A stretch of DNA of 64,000 nucleotides from Bacillus thuringiensis (lineage in GTDB: Bacteria > Bacillota > Bacilli > Bacillales > Bacillaceae_G), in NCBI RefSeq assembly GCF_001182785.1, contig NZ_CP012099.1, forward strand, positions 1,362,501 through 1,426,500, read 5' to 3'. Position 1 is the first letter of the stretch. Each line of letters begins with the position of its first letter. Positions 18,272-25,989 of this stretch are shown piece after piece. The notes beneath the pieces were generated by a model. The model worked only from the letters and a program-made list of their open reading frames with translations. It made no database searches and was not told the origin of the DNA. Made by a program: the position numbers and the translations under genes.

Positions 18272-19411
18272 ATGAAGAAGTTAATGAACATGGTAGGAGA
18301 TTTTATTGATTCTAACAATATGGTTAGAAATGATTTAGCTATAAAAATAGGTGTTAGTAATACAACGCTTGGAAATGGACTGAATGGAAAATTCGAAATG
18401 AAATTCGAAAATTTTTTGAAATTGTTGAATGAAATCTATGATAATCAAAGAGAAATTAGATTGAAAATAAAAAAATTCGCAATGAAATGTACAAGCGATT
18501 TAAATGTGAAAAAATCGCTTTTTTATTGTCAGGCAGCTGGGGAATATGACACTATTCAATATTTAATTAGAAAATATAAAAATAATGAAAATTTACAAAG
18601 GTATATTGATGTATATGAACTTTTCAATAAGAGGAATCGTAATGAAATGCGTGGACAAGAATTAAGTAATTTGGTTAATACATTGACGCAAATAGAGGAT
18701 GTAGACCGCCAAATACTTATTGAACTGTTATTAACGGTATGCATGTATGATCATGGTAATTATAGCGCGATGCTTCCACATGCTGATAATGCTAGAAATG
18801 CACTACCAAAAGTAAAAAATAAGTTTATAAAACAATGTGTAGAATTATATTTTCATGAACGCCAAGCCTATATACAACTTCTAAATAATAATGTTAGTGA
18901 AAGCCGCAGGATAGCTAATAAAGTCGTAGAATCAAGTTTTAATGCTTTAATCACTAAAGCCACAGCATTATGCTGCATTGGGGAATCTTATATATTTTCA
19001 GGGGAAATTTTGAAAGCTGAAAAGTACATCCTAGAATCCATTAGTTTATTAAAAGAAGTATCTTCTGCACAGAAAACCAGAAAATACAAATCATTTCATA
19101 CAACATTAGCTTTTCTTTACATAGAACATAACTTTAATCTTGATAAAATTGATTTTATGGCAATAGATAAGGCTGAAATCGCTTTTTTTGAAGCGAAGTA
19201 TGGCGATCGAAACCTTGCTATTAAGCTATTAAACGAATTGTTAGAAGAGAACGGAAAATTGACTGGTTTTCAATGGTATTATTATGCTTACGCTAGACCG
19301 GAAAAAAGAATAGAATATCTCAATAATGCGTTGCTAGAACTTGCTAAAAATGGTAATATATATTACATGCAGGCTATTCGCGAAGCCTTTACGAAAGAGC
19401 AGGTGAGTTGA
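18272..19411 (+). CDS. aimR: AimR-like arbitrium receptor (HTH-TPR, RNPP family)
   Basis: A 379-residue protein with an N-terminal DNA-binding HTH (about residues 15-45, NDLAIKIGVSNTTLGNGLNGK) followed by helical TPR-like repeats to the C-terminus. This is the size and layout of AimR. GGAGG precedes the ATG. The gene is followed 3 nt later by a pre-peptide gene with a signal sequence, the defining arbitrium arrangement. AimR is a DNA-binding receptor whose activity is changed by the imported AimP hexapeptide, biasing lysis versus lysogeny. Function is inferred from architecture and context; RapX/PlcR-type regulators are less likely. Confidence 0.85.
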   Translation: MKKLMNMVGDFIDSNNMVRNDLAIKIGVSNTTLGNGLNGKFEMKFENFLKLLNEIYDNQREIRLKIKKFAMKCTSDLNVKKSLFYCQAAGEYDTIQYLIRKYKNNENLQRYIDVYELFNKRNRNEMRGQELSNLVNTLTQIEDVDRQILIELLLTVCMYDHGNYSAMLPHADNARNALPKVKNKFIKQCVELYFHERQAYIQLLNNNVSESRRIANKVVESSFNALITKATALCCIGESYIFSGEILKAEKYILESISLLKEVSSAQKTRKYKSFHTTLAFLYIEHNFNLDKIDFMAIDKAEIAFFEAKYGDRNLAIKLLNELLEENGKLTGFQWYYYAYARPEKRIEYLNNALLELAKNGNIYYMQAIREAFTKEQVS

Positions 19412-19414
19412 TAA

Positions 19415-19552
19415 ATGAAAAAAATCATAGCAACAGTAATTTGTACTTTCGCCTTATGTGCATTTGTACATAAGGCAGACACAGCAAACAACGCAAATTT
19501 ATCTGTTAAACCTACAATTCAATATATGATGACGGATCCTGGTGGGCTTTAG
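19415..19552 (+). CDS. aimP: AimP-like communication pre-peptide
   Basis: A 45-residue product starts at ATG 19415, 3 nt after the receptor stop, with AGGTGA 8 nt upstream. MKKIIATVICTFALCAF is a typical secretion signal, then a polar spacer, then C-terminal TDPGGL before TAG. Arbitrium peptides are secreted as pre-peptides and matured to a C-terminal hexapeptide, so TDPGGL is the predicted signal. I recall DPG-containing AimP peptides being reported from B. cereus-group phages but cannot verify the exact sequence here. Confidence 0.85.
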   Translation: MKKIIATVICTFALCAFVHKADTANNANLSVKPTIQYMMTDPGGL

Positions 19553-19574
19553 GCTCAAAATGAGGGGATTTTAA

Positions 19575-19600
19575 AAAGACGCTACTTCGGTAGCGTCTTT
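19575..19600 (+). terminator. UUCG-loop hairpin after aimP
   Basis: An 11-bp perfect stem AAAGACGCTAC (19575-19585) with GTAGCGTCTTT (19590-19600) is closed by a TTCG tetraloop. The following T-run is short (TTTCG), so termination may be partial. It separates aimP from the next gene, where arbitrium phages place aimX. Confidence 0.75.
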
Positions 19601-19651
19601 CGTGCATTATAGGCTATAAAACTTTTTAAGGTAAAAGGTTAAAGTTTTAAG

Positions 19652-19676
19652 ATTGTGATTTAATTCACAATATAAT
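19652..19676 (+). promoter_or_regulatory. Near-palindrome overlapping the promoter of the gene in the aimX position
   Basis: ATTGTGATTTAATTCACAAT (19652-19671) has 7-bp arms around a TTAA centre. It lies immediately upstream of TATAAT (19671-19676). The -35 region is poor (AAGATT), which suggests dependence on an activator binding the palindrome. AimR is the obvious candidate by position; CI is the alternative. Confidence 0.55.
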
Positions 19677-19701
19677 ATGAAGAAACCGAGGGGGGTAAAG
19701 T

Positions 19702-19854
19702 ATGTTAAACATTATTGAAAAGGATAAATTAGAGATTTTAATTAACGCAGCAAATAAAGGGGACCAACAAGCTATAAATTACTTGCAAATATTGTTTGAC
19801 CATGTGAGCGAGTTCGAAGAAGCAAATAAAAAAAAGAGGATTGTTAGCGTATAA
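19702..19854 (+). CDS. 50-aa protein in the aimX position
   Basis: MLNIIEKDKLEILINAANKGDQQAINYLQIL followed by a charged coil, ending at TAA 19852-19854. A G-rich binding site lies upstream. It is short, soluble and mostly helical, with no recognised domain. It is convergent with the CI-like gene at 19861. Known AimX is a small negative regulator of lysogeny encoded just downstream of aimP; this gene has that position, but I see no homology that proves it. Confidence 0.6.
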   Translation: MLNIIEKDKLEILINAANKGDQQAINYLQILFDHVSEFEEANKKKRIVSV

Positions 19855-19860
19855 TTGCTA

Positions 19861-20208
19861 TCAATCCTCTATATTGTCTACCATGCCGTTTAACATTTTG
19901 ATAATGAATCGTTGTTGTTCTTCAGTCAACTTCTCGATTCTGTCTACAGCAGTATTCAGTTCTATTTTTACTTCAGATGCCTCATTTTCACTGGAATTTC
20001 TATTATTTGTTCTTCCCAGGATGTAATCAACACTAATATTACCTTTCTTGGCAATCTTGTTAATCGTTTCTACTGAAGGGTTTTTTCTACCAAGTTCGAT
20101 CAACGATATTAGAGATTTACTAACTCCTATAGATTCTGCAAATTGACTCTGACTTAGTTTTAATTCAGCACGTATTTCTTTAACACGTTTGCCGATAGCA
20201 TTCTCCAT
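19861..20208 (-). CDS. CI-like XRE repressor
   Basis: A 115-residue protein: HTH in residues about 6-62 (KLSQSQFAESIGVSKSLISLIELGRKNPSVETINKIAKKGNISVDYILGR), then a short helical C-terminus. AAGGGGA precedes the start. It is divergent from the Cro-like gene with repeated operators between them, the standard lysogeny switch. It lacks a peptidase S24 domain, so self-cleavage on SOS is not expected. Confidence 0.88.
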   Translation of the reverse strand: MENAIGKRVKEIRAELKLSQSQFAESIGVSKSLISLIELGRKNPSVETINKIAKKGNISVDYILGRTNNRNSSENEASEVKIELNTAVDRIEKLTEEQQRFIIKMLNGMVDNIED

Positions 20209-20260
20209 TTAAAATTCCCCTTTTTTATAAAGAAATTAAATACCATTCTATATATAAATT

Positions 20261-20347
20261 AACACTATCGACTACTCTAAGACAACTTTTTTTGTTTTTT
20301 TTGAAAAAAATCAAATTAAGTGTTTACTAAGAGTAGTCGATGGTGTT
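20261..20347. promoter_or_regulatory. Divergent CI/Cro operator pair
   Basis: Two inverted copies of a 21-bp site (20261-20281 and 20327-20347) share the cores ATCGACTACTCTAAG and CTAAGAGTAGTCGAT. Each overlaps a likely promoter: TTGTCT (minus strand) for the CI-like gene and TTTACT-18-TATTAT for the Cro-like gene. A related near-palindrome lies at 20626-20642. Confidence 0.75.
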
Positions 20348-20383
20348 ATTATGAATTCAACGAAATAAACGAGGGTGATTCAA

Positions 20384-20602
20384 ATGACTCAAACAATAAA
20401 ATTAAACACAGAAAGAGCTAGAGAGCTAAGGGAAAATTATGGTTATACTCATGGTTATGTTGCTCAACAACTCAACTGTCATAAAAGTGCATATAGTCAT
20501 ATTGAAAGGGGTTTTAGGCAACCGAGCATAGATAAGTTAGGGAAACTATCAGAGTTATATGGTGTCTCTACAGATGAATTATTAAAAAAAAGTACACTAT
20601 AG
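20384..20602 (+). CDS. Cro-like XRE regulator
   Basis: A 72-residue protein, almost entirely an HTH domain (YTHGYVAQQLNCHKSAYSHIERGFRQPSIDKLGKLSELYGVSTDELL). ATG 20384 follows GAGGGTG by 6 nt. It is first gene of the rightward early transcript and probably antagonises the CI-like repressor. Confidence 0.85.
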   Translation: MTQTIKLNTERARELRENYGYTHGYVAQQLNCHKSAYSHIERGFRQPSIDKLGKLSELYGVSTDELLKKSTL

Positions 20603-20625
20603 GTGGAAATTTTTTTAGACTATTC

Positions 20626-20642
20626 GACTACCCTAGGTAGTC
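20626..20642 (+). promoter_or_regulatory. Third operator-like site before the Rha-type gene
   Basis: GACTACCCTAGGTAGTC shares the GACTAC half-site with the two switch operators and is close to a perfect palindrome. It lies just after the Cro-like stop and ends two bases before the binding site of the Rha-type gene (20644-20650). Confidence 0.6.
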
Positions 20643-20659
20643 TTAGGAGGGGGACGAAA

Positions 20660-21334
20660 ATGGATCAATTACAGGTCGTTGAAAATAATCAACTTACATT
20701 AACAAGTTTAGAAATCTCTGAAATGTTGAATAAACGTCATTCGGATTTATTAAGAACTATCGAAGAATACGTATTTGTTTTAGAAAACGCAAAATTGCGT
20801 TCTCAAAATTTCTTTAAAGAATCTTCATATAAGGTTGAAGGTAACAACAAAACTTATAAACAATATCTTTTAACTCGTAAAGGTTGTGACATGGTAGCTA
20901 ACAAAATGACTGGAGAGAAAGGGATCTTGTTTACCGCAACATATATTGAAAGATTCCATCAAATGGAGCAGGAGTTAAAAATAAAGCAAGCACATTTACC
21001 AATTAATCCATTTAATCAGATTCAACTAATTGCTATAGGTACCACACAACTAAATGAACGAGTTGAAAAGCTAGAGGTATTCTTTGATGAAAGATTAACA
21101 GTGGATTACGGTCAGCAACAAGCAATTAGAAATGCTTTAAACCGTAGAGTGTACAAGCTTTGGGATGACGGAACTATAAATCAAGTTGTTCATGATAGCA
21201 GAAAGAAACTTTTCTCAGCAGCATGGAGAGATGTGAAGTCAGCATTTGCTGTAAATAGTTATTGCAACATCTTACAGAAAGACTTTAATGAAGCGATATC
21301 ATACATAAATGCTTGGCGGCCGAGGTTGGTGTGA
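20660..21334 (+). CDS. Rha/ORF6C-type phage regulatory protein
   Basis: A 224-residue protein. The N-terminal part (SLEISEMLNKRHSDLLRTIEEY to KQYLLTRKGCDMVANKMTGEKGILFTATYIERFHQME) fits the Rha regulatory domain. The C-terminal part (QQQAIRNALNRRVYKLWDDG to DFNEAISYINAWRPRL) fits ORF6C. Such proteins act as antirepressor-like early regulators. TAGGAGG at 20644-20650 sets the ATG; an operator-like palindrome lies just upstream. Confidence 0.85.
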   Translation: MDQLQVVENNQLTLTSLEISEMLNKRHSDLLRTIEEYVFVLENAKLRSQNFFKESSYKVEGNNKTYKQYLLTRKGCDMVANKMTGEKGILFTATYIERFHQMEQELKIKQAHLPINPFNQIQLIAIGTTQLNERVEKLEVFFDERLTVDYGQQQAIRNALNRRVYKLWDDGTINQVVHDSRKKLFSAAWRDVKSAFAVNSYCNILQKDFNEAISYINAWRPRLV

Positions 21335-21371
21335 TTATGTATTTTAGTTATTTTGAAAGGAGCAAAATGAA

Positions 21372-21647
21372 ATGGGATTAGATCAAATCATTAAAGAATC
21401 AATCCGCGAAGTTGTTCGAGAGGAAATCCAAGCGGCATTAGCTGCATTCCAACAACAAGCACAACCAAATAAAGTAATGCGAGTAAAAGAAGCGGCTGCT
21501 TATCTCAATATCGCAATTTCTCGAATGTATGAATTAGCAAACCACCCACAGTTTCCAGTAATTAGAGATGGGCGTAAGTTACTCTTTTTACAGAAAGATT
21601 TAGAAGCATGGCTTGAAGCACAAAAAGAAGAATCAAGCATTGTTTAA
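21372..21647 (+). CDS. Excisionase-family HTH DNA-binding protein
   Basis: A 91-residue protein. An N-terminal coiled segment (IREVVREEIQAALAAFQQQ) precedes a MerR/Xis-type winged HTH, VMRVKEAAAYLNIAISRMYELANHPQFPVIRDGRKLLFLQKDLEAWL. It could be the phage excisionase or an early regulator; integrase lies far away so this is not certain. Confidence 0.75.
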   Translation: MGLDQIIKESIREVVREEIQAALAAFQQQAQPNKVMRVKEAAAYLNIAISRMYELANHPQFPVIRDGRKLLFLQKDLEAWLEAQKEESSIV

Positions 21648-21682
21648 GCATATACGTATTTGATAAATAAGGAGGTGATTTA

Positions 21683-21772
21683 GTGGAAGATACAACATCG
21701 TTAGTTATATTCGCAATGTTAATCGCATGTGGTTCATGGTTGCTTTACATCACTTACGAACCAATAAAATAA
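21683..21772 (+). CDS. 29-aa single-span membrane peptide
   Basis: GTG start with an excellent AAGGAGGTGAT upstream. MEDTTSLVIFAMLIACGSWLLYITYEPIK is nearly all one transmembrane helix. Function unknown; small membrane proteins of this kind are common in phage early regions. Confidence 0.6.
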   Translation: MEDTTSLVIFAMLIACGSWLLYITYEPIK

Positions 21773-21801
21773 TGGGCTTGGAGTGATGTAAAACAAAATA
21801 A

Positions 21802-21826
21802 AAAGACCCATAGCAGTGGGTCCTTT
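21802..21826. terminator. A-tract hairpin
   Basis: AAGACCCA and TGGGTCCTT form a hairpin preceded by AAAATAAA and followed by only TTT. It is the first of a recurring type in this early region that looks like a terminator for the minus strand or a bidirectional one. Confidence 0.5.
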
Positions 21827-21876
21827 AAGAAAAAATAGTTGCTATAAGTATACCACGGAAAGTAGGGAAATAGTAC

Positions 21877-22053
21877 ATGGATTTAAATGAATATCAAGTG
21901 CTATTACCTAATAAGTTCTGGGACTTAGCAAAAAGCAATGAAGAATTAAAAATGATGATTGAGCAATACTTCAGTGTTGGTTACCCGCATTATGAGATTC
22001 AACGAATTATCAATAGTGGGCAAACGCAAATTGCAATTTGTATTCGGAGGTAA
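21877..22053 (+). CDS. 58-aa protein, unknown
   Basis: MDLNEYQVLLPNKFWDLAKSNEELKMMIEQYFSVGYPHYEIQRIINSGQ and a short basic end; soluble and helical. It ends 4 bp before the replication gene, whose GGAGG lies in its last codons, so it is co-translated with it. Confidence 0.65.
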   Translation: MDLNEYQVLLPNKFWDLAKSNEELKMMIEQYFSVGYPHYEIQRIINSGQTQIAICIRR

Positions 22054-22057
22054 ATAA

Positions 22058-22921
22058 ATGGCTAAATACAGACATGTTCAAACTACATTTTGGTCAGATC
22101 CAAAGGTTACAGAAGAAATGACACCAGAGGATAGATACTTTTATCTGTATCTAATGACAAATGAACATACAACTCAAATTGGTGTATATCAAATTACACG
22201 GAAACAAATGGCTTTCGAATTAGGTTATTCCATAGAAAGCGCTAAAGCTTTGCTAGATCGTTTTACGAAACATCATGAGTTGATAGTATACAACGAAGAA
22301 ACGAGGGAAGTATGCATCCTTAACTGGGGGAAATACAACTTGATTAAAGGCGGAAAGCCAATTGAAGATTGTATTCAAAAAGAGTTAAAAACAATTAAAG
22401 ACTTATCGTTGGTAAAACTTGTATTAGATAGAACTAAAAATGAGGTGCTAGTTAAAAAAATCAGTATTATGGCAGGGTTTGACGATACGTACCACGATAC
22501 GTCAACGATACGTGGACAAAAAGAAAAAGAAAAAGAAAAAAATACTACGTCATCTTCTTCTGACGAATCAGATACAAAAGTATCCATTCCTTATCAAGAA
22601 ATACTAAATTATTTAAATAAAAAAGCGGATAAGAACTTTAACCATAAAGCAGAAAGTCATAGAAAGTTAATTAGAGCCAGATGGAATGAAGGGTATACAG
22701 TTGAAAACTTTAAAACTGTTATTGATATCAAGGTAACACAATGGCTTGGAAAGCTTGATAGAGAAGGGAAACCTCTTAATCAGTATTTAAGACCAAGTAC
22801 ATTATTTGCCCAGAAACATTTTGATAACTATTTAAATGAAACAGTAAAAGGAGCGAAAAATAATGATCCAATTGCAAGAAACGGAGCAGTTTACTACAAC
22901 GAAACTGAATTTGACTTCTAA
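22058..22921 (+). CDS. DnaD-like phage replication initiation protein
   Basis: A 287-residue protein. The N-terminal winged-helix region begins MAKYRHVQTTFWSDPKVTEEMTPEDRYFYLYL, typical of Bacillus phage initiators. A charged linker (KEKEKEKNTTSSSSDESD) leads to a conserved phage C-terminal domain (YQEILNYLNKKADKNF to LNQYLRPSTLFAQKHFDNYL). It probably binds the origin and recruits the helicase loader encoded next, with which it overlaps by 59 bp. Confidence 0.88.
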   Translation: MAKYRHVQTTFWSDPKVTEEMTPEDRYFYLYLMTNEHTTQIGVYQITRKQMAFELGYSIESAKALLDRFTKHHELIVYNEETREVCILNWGKYNLIKGGKPIEDCIQKELKTIKDLSLVKLVLDRTKNEVLVKKISIMAGFDDTYHDTSTIRGQKEKEKEKNTTSSSSDESDTKVSIPYQEILNYLNKKADKNFNHKAESHRKLIRARWNEGYTVENFKTVIDIKVTQWLGKLDREGKPLNQYLRPSTLFAQKHFDNYLNETVKGAKNNDPIARNGAVYYNETEFDF

Positions 22922-23738
22922 TCTATGTGAAGTGTGTAAAGAAAAAGGAATTAAGCAACGAACAATGATTTTTCAAGGCGAGGAAGTTTGTCCTAAATGT
23001 TATTTACAAAAGGACCACGATAGATTGTATACGGAATGCAACAAATATTACAAGGGTGAAGAGGAACGGAGAAGAAAAGCTTATTTCCATAATCATAGTT
23101 TAATCAGTGATCCTACAATCATGAATGCAAAATTTGATAATTTCATACCTGATTGTGATGAAGAAGTGAGTAACAGAGCTCAAGCTGTAACACATGCCCA
23201 TAACATTATAAGCGATATGAAATATACATTAGTAGCTTCTGGAGATGCAGGAAGAGGAAAAAGTCACTTAATGCATGCCATAGCTGAAGAAATTAATGAG
23301 AACGGAACGCAAACTGTGTTGTTTATTAGCGAAAGTGTTTTATTCAAAAAGTTAAAAGCTACATTCAAAAGAGGTTCTGAGTTATCTGAAGATGATTATT
23401 TACAAAAAATAATTGATGCAGATGTAGTGATATTTGATGATTTCGGTTCAACGTTAGGTGATTACAGAGATATCAACTTGAAAGCACTTGAATTCCACAA
23501 TAAAAAAGGGGAAGGGAATATTACTGATCTCCAAAGAGCAACAAAATATATGAATGATACTTATATGACCATTTTTGATGGTAGACAAGGAAAGGCTAAT
23601 GGAATTGCTACAAATTTAGTAGGTGCAGCAATCACGTATTGTTATGACCAGCGAATCACATCTAGGATACTTGGTTGCAAATCAGCCATGACATTTAAAA
23701 ATACACCTGATAGACGTAAGAAAGCTTTGCCTTTTTGA
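22863..23738 (+). CDS. DnaC/DnaI-like helicase loader ATPase
   Basis: A 291-residue protein. An N-terminal zinc-binding section (CEVCKEKG, CPKC) precedes an AAA+ domain with Walker A SGDAGRGKSH (residues about 123-132) and Walker B VVIFDDFG, plus a sensor region near the C-terminus. It would load the host replicative helicase onto phage DNA with the DnaD-like protein. The start lies inside the preceding gene. Confidence 0.88.
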   Translation: MIQLQETEQFTTTKLNLTSNLCEVCKEKGIKQRTMIFQGEEVCPKCYLQKDHDRLYTECNKYYKGEEERRRKAYFHNHSLISDPTIMNAKFDNFIPDCDEEVSNRAQAVTHAHNIISDMKYTLVASGDAGRGKSHLMHAIAEEINENGTQTVLFISESVLFKKLKATFKRGSELSEDDYLQKIIDADVVIFDDFGSTLGDYRDINLKALEFHNKKGEGNITDLQRATKYMNDTYMTIFDGRQGKANGIATNLVGAAITYCYDQRITSRILGCKSAMTFKNTPDRRKKALPF

Positions 23739-23771
23739 TAAGTAATACATTTAAAACAAGGAGGAATAATC

Positions 23772-23966
23772 ATGTGTGCATCATGCCGTAATACAGGAAT
23801 TATTCGTAAAGAAATTTATTCAGGTGTGGATCTAACGGAAGGGTGTAACTGTGAAGTAGCAAAACAACAGCAAGAAGAAAATGATAAGCGTTGGAAAGCG
23901 TACTTAATTAAATTCGAGTCAATGAAACAAGAGTTGCAACGGAATCAACAACAAAAAGTAAGTTAA
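23772..23966 (+). CDS. 64-aa Cys-containing protein, unknown
   Basis: MCASCRNTGIIRKEIYSGVDLTEGCNCEVA carries CxxC and CNC pairs that may bind zinc, followed by a Gln-rich coil. AAGGAGG precedes the ATG. It is similar in style to loader-associated small proteins. Function unknown. Confidence 0.7.
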   Translation: MCASCRNTGIIRKEIYSGVDLTEGCNCEVAKQQQEENDKRWKAYLIKFESMKQELQRNQQQKVS

Positions 23967-23982
23967 CAAGGGGGAGCAAGTT

Positions 23983-24261
23983 ATGAAAAATACAGGTGTT
24001 GTAAGAAAAGTGGACGAGCTAGGGCGATTAGTAATTCCAGTTGAATTGCGCAGGACCTTAGGTATTGCTGAAGGGACAGCGTTAGACTTTCATGTTGACG
24101 GAGAAAACATCATTTTAAGAAAACCAGAAAAGTCATGTTTTGTAACAGGTGAAGTGTCTGAATCCAACATCGAATTGTTAGGCGGCCGAATGGTTTTGAG
24201 TAAGGAAGGGGCAAGTGAGTTATTGGACCTTCTTCAAAAGAATGTGATGGAACATGCCTAA
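23983..24261 (+). CDS. AbrB/SpoVT-family transition-state-like regulator
   Basis: A 92-residue protein. MKNTGVVRKVDELGRLVIPVELRRTLGIAEGTALDFHVDGENIILRK is the swapped-hairpin DNA-binding domain of AbrB, followed by a C-terminal dimerisation region. A phage copy could act on host AbrB targets. GGGGGAG precedes the ATG and the next gene overlaps its end by 8 bp. Confidence 0.9.
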   Translation: MKNTGVVRKVDELGRLVIPVELRRTLGIAEGTALDFHVDGENIILRKPEKSCFVTGEVSESNIELLGGRMVLSKEGASELLDLLQKNVMEHA

Positions 24262-24613
24262 ACAGCTAAATATTTTTGAAGTCGAGCCATCCGTTTGTGA
24301 ATTCGATGTAATGAAGGCAAATGTAAAAAGAGGAAATGGACGCACTACATATGCAGATGTACGCGTTCATGTTCCAAAGAATGCAAAGTGTACGGATGAG
24401 TTACCACGCACAACAAAACAAGATGATCGTTATGACATCTTCGAAGAATATGTAATGGCAATTTGGAGATTTCAACGCGCTGTAGATAAATTTTTTAGTT
24501 GGGATACAGCAGAAGAGTTGTGTAAGGCGGCAAGGGATAAAAAAGAAATAATTCCAGTGCGGGTTTATTTAGGAAGTGGCTTTAAACCTGATGTTGTCGA
24601 GTACATGAAGTGA
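24254..24613 (+). CDS. 119-aa phage protein, unknown
   Basis: No domain recognised. It is mixed in charge, with RGNGRTTYADVRVHVPKNAK and an aromatic C-terminal half. It overlaps the AbrB-like gene, indicating one early transcript. Confidence 0.7.
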   Translation: MPKQLNIFEVEPSVCEFDVMKANVKRGNGRTTYADVRVHVPKNAKCTDELPRTTKQDDRYDIFEEYVMAIWRFQRAVDKFFSWDTAEELCKAARDKKEIIPVRVYLGSGFKPDVVEYMK

Positions 24614-24640
24614 GAAAAAAGGGAGAGGAACATAGAACAT

Positions 24641-24805
24641 ATGAAGAAAGAAATCGATGTTACAAGTAATAAACTCCTTGTAGTAAAAGATGGTGAAATC
24701 CTTTCATTCAATCCACCAGAAAGTGGTTTTGGTGAGCAAGTCGTAATTTGGGTAAACGGTAAGGGTGTCCATGTCAAAACTACTTCTAATGAAAAGATAG
24801 ATTAA
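24641..24805 (+). CDS. 54-aa protein (DUF3954-like)
   Basis: MKKEIDVTSNKLLVVKDGEILSFNPPESGFGEQVVIWVNGKG resembles the short beta-rich DUF3954 family of Bacillus phages. GGGAGAGG lies upstream of the ATG at 24641. Function unknown. Confidence 0.65.
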   Translation: MKKEIDVTSNKLLVVKDGEILSFNPPESGFGEQVVIWVNGKGVHVKTTSNEKID

Positions 24806-24832
24806 TTATTTAATAAGAAAGTGGGTTCGCTT

Positions 24833-25081
24833 ATGAGTGTCGCAAGGAATCATGAAGTGATGAAGGAATCACGTTTGAAGGTATACATCGCTTTAGAAGA
24901 GGCTAACTTCATTTGGGATGAAAGAGATGTAGTTCGTTTTCGTGAAATGTGGAGTCAAGGGATGAGCTTACCAAAGATGGCAAAAGCTTTAAGGAGACAC
25001 CAAGCGGAAGTTGCGCTTCTTGTAATAGACCAGGCTGATAAGTATTTGATTGAGAATCGTTCAATTGGGTTGGGCACATAA
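24833..25081 (+). CDS. 82-aa HTH-like phage protein
   Basis: MSVARNHEVMKESRLKV then REMWSQGMSLPKMAKALRRHQAEVALLVIDQA, which reads like a small resolvase- or sigma-type HTH. ATG 24833 is preferred to GTG 24821. It converges on the minus-strand zinc-ribbon gene with a shared terminator. Confidence 0.7.
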   Translation: MSVARNHEVMKESRLKVYIALEEANFIWDERDVVRFREMWSQGMSLPKMAKALRRHQAEVALLVIDQADKYLIENRSIGLGT

Positions 25082-25105
25082 GAGGGAAACTACTTCCCTC
25101 TTATG
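25077..25105. terminator. Convergent bidirectional terminator
   Basis: CATAAGAGGGAA (25077-25088) and TTCCCTCTTATG (25093-25104) form a near-perfect stem that overlaps the 3' ends of the genes on both strands. Confidence 0.75.
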
Positions 25106-25356
25106 TACTCTTCAGCGTAATCTGTTGTATCAGTTTGACACATTTCAGCAGAAACTTTTAATAAAAATGTTTCGCCACCGCAAGATTCACAATAGAAAGC
25201 GTCGGGTGGATTTATGTTTAAACAAGTATCTCCAGAATCATTACAACTATTGTATAAAGAAGTACCGCAACGTTTGCAAAAATGCGCATCTGGTGAAAAA
25301 TCTTCATTTTCACAGTAAATACATTTAGAAAATCTTAATTTAGGATCATCTTTCAT
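25090..25356 (-). CDS. Double zinc-ribbon protein on the minus strand
   Basis: An 88-residue protein with two Cys4 ribbons, CIYCENEDFSPDAHFCKRCG and CLNINPPDAFYCESCGG (paired CxxC). AAGGAGGTG lies 8 nt upstream of its ATG. It runs against the early transcript, so it has its own promoter and may be expressed in the lysogen. Function unknown. Confidence 0.8.
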   Translation of the reverse strand: MKDDPKLRFSKCIYCENEDFSPDAHFCKRCGTSLYNSCNDSGDTCLNINPPDAFYCESCGGETFLLKVSAEMCQTDTTDYAEEYIRGK

Positions 25357-25479
25357 TAGTGATTACACCTCCTTTTCTAAATATAGTTTATAACAAAATG
25401 TAGAGGTTAGCACGTATGAAATAGATCCGTCCGATAAGTATATGATTGAACATTTAGTAAATAGGAAGGGGAAAACAAA

Positions 25480-25989
25480 ATGAATTTAAATAAAATATTC
25501 GGAATGCAAAAGGTATTAGATACAAGAATCATTAAGGAGCATGGATTGGAAGGACAAAATTTATTTTACAACATGATTCTTGCTTTACAAGTTGAAATTG
25601 GGGAACTCGCAAATGAAACAAGATGCTTTAAGCATTGGAGCAATAAAGGTCCTAGTGAAAAAGAAGTCATTTTAATGGAGTATGTAGATGGATTTCATTT
25701 TATAGCTTCATTTGGGTATGGCATCGGATTTAAAACTAATCAATATAGCCTGGAATTATTAGAACATAATGCGAACGTCTATACCGCAAGTACGCTAGTA
25801 AATCAATTTAACAATGTATATGAGGCTGTATCGGAGTTTCGTGCAACTCAAGACATTGAGCTTTATGAGGAATTGTTGTACTCGTTCTTAGGTTTAGGTA
25901 AGAAATTAGGATTCACATTTGAAGAAATTGAACAAGGTTATTACAAAAAGAATGAAGTGAACCACCAGCGCCAGGATAACGGATATTAA
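25480..25989 (+). CDS. dut: Dimeric dUTPase (MazG-like superfamily)
   Basis: A 169-residue all-helical protein. ALQVEIGELANETRCFKHWS and LMEYVDGFHFIASFG are the metal-binding EXXE and EXXD helices of dimeric dUTPases. It keeps dUTP out of phage DNA. GGAAGGGG precedes the ATG. Confidence 0.85.
   Translation: MNLNKIFGMQKVLDTRIIKEHGLEGQNLFYNMILALQVEIGELANETRCFKHWSNKGPSEKEVILMEYVDGFHFIASFGYGIGFKTNQYSLELLEHNANVYTASTLVNQFNNVYEAVSEFRATQDIELYEELLYSFLGLGKKLGFTFEEIEQGYYKKNEVNHQRQDNGY

Noticed and set aside
25050..25328. 92-codon plus-strand frame
   Set aside because: Antisense to the zinc-ribbon gene, which has a strong binding site and CxxC pairs.
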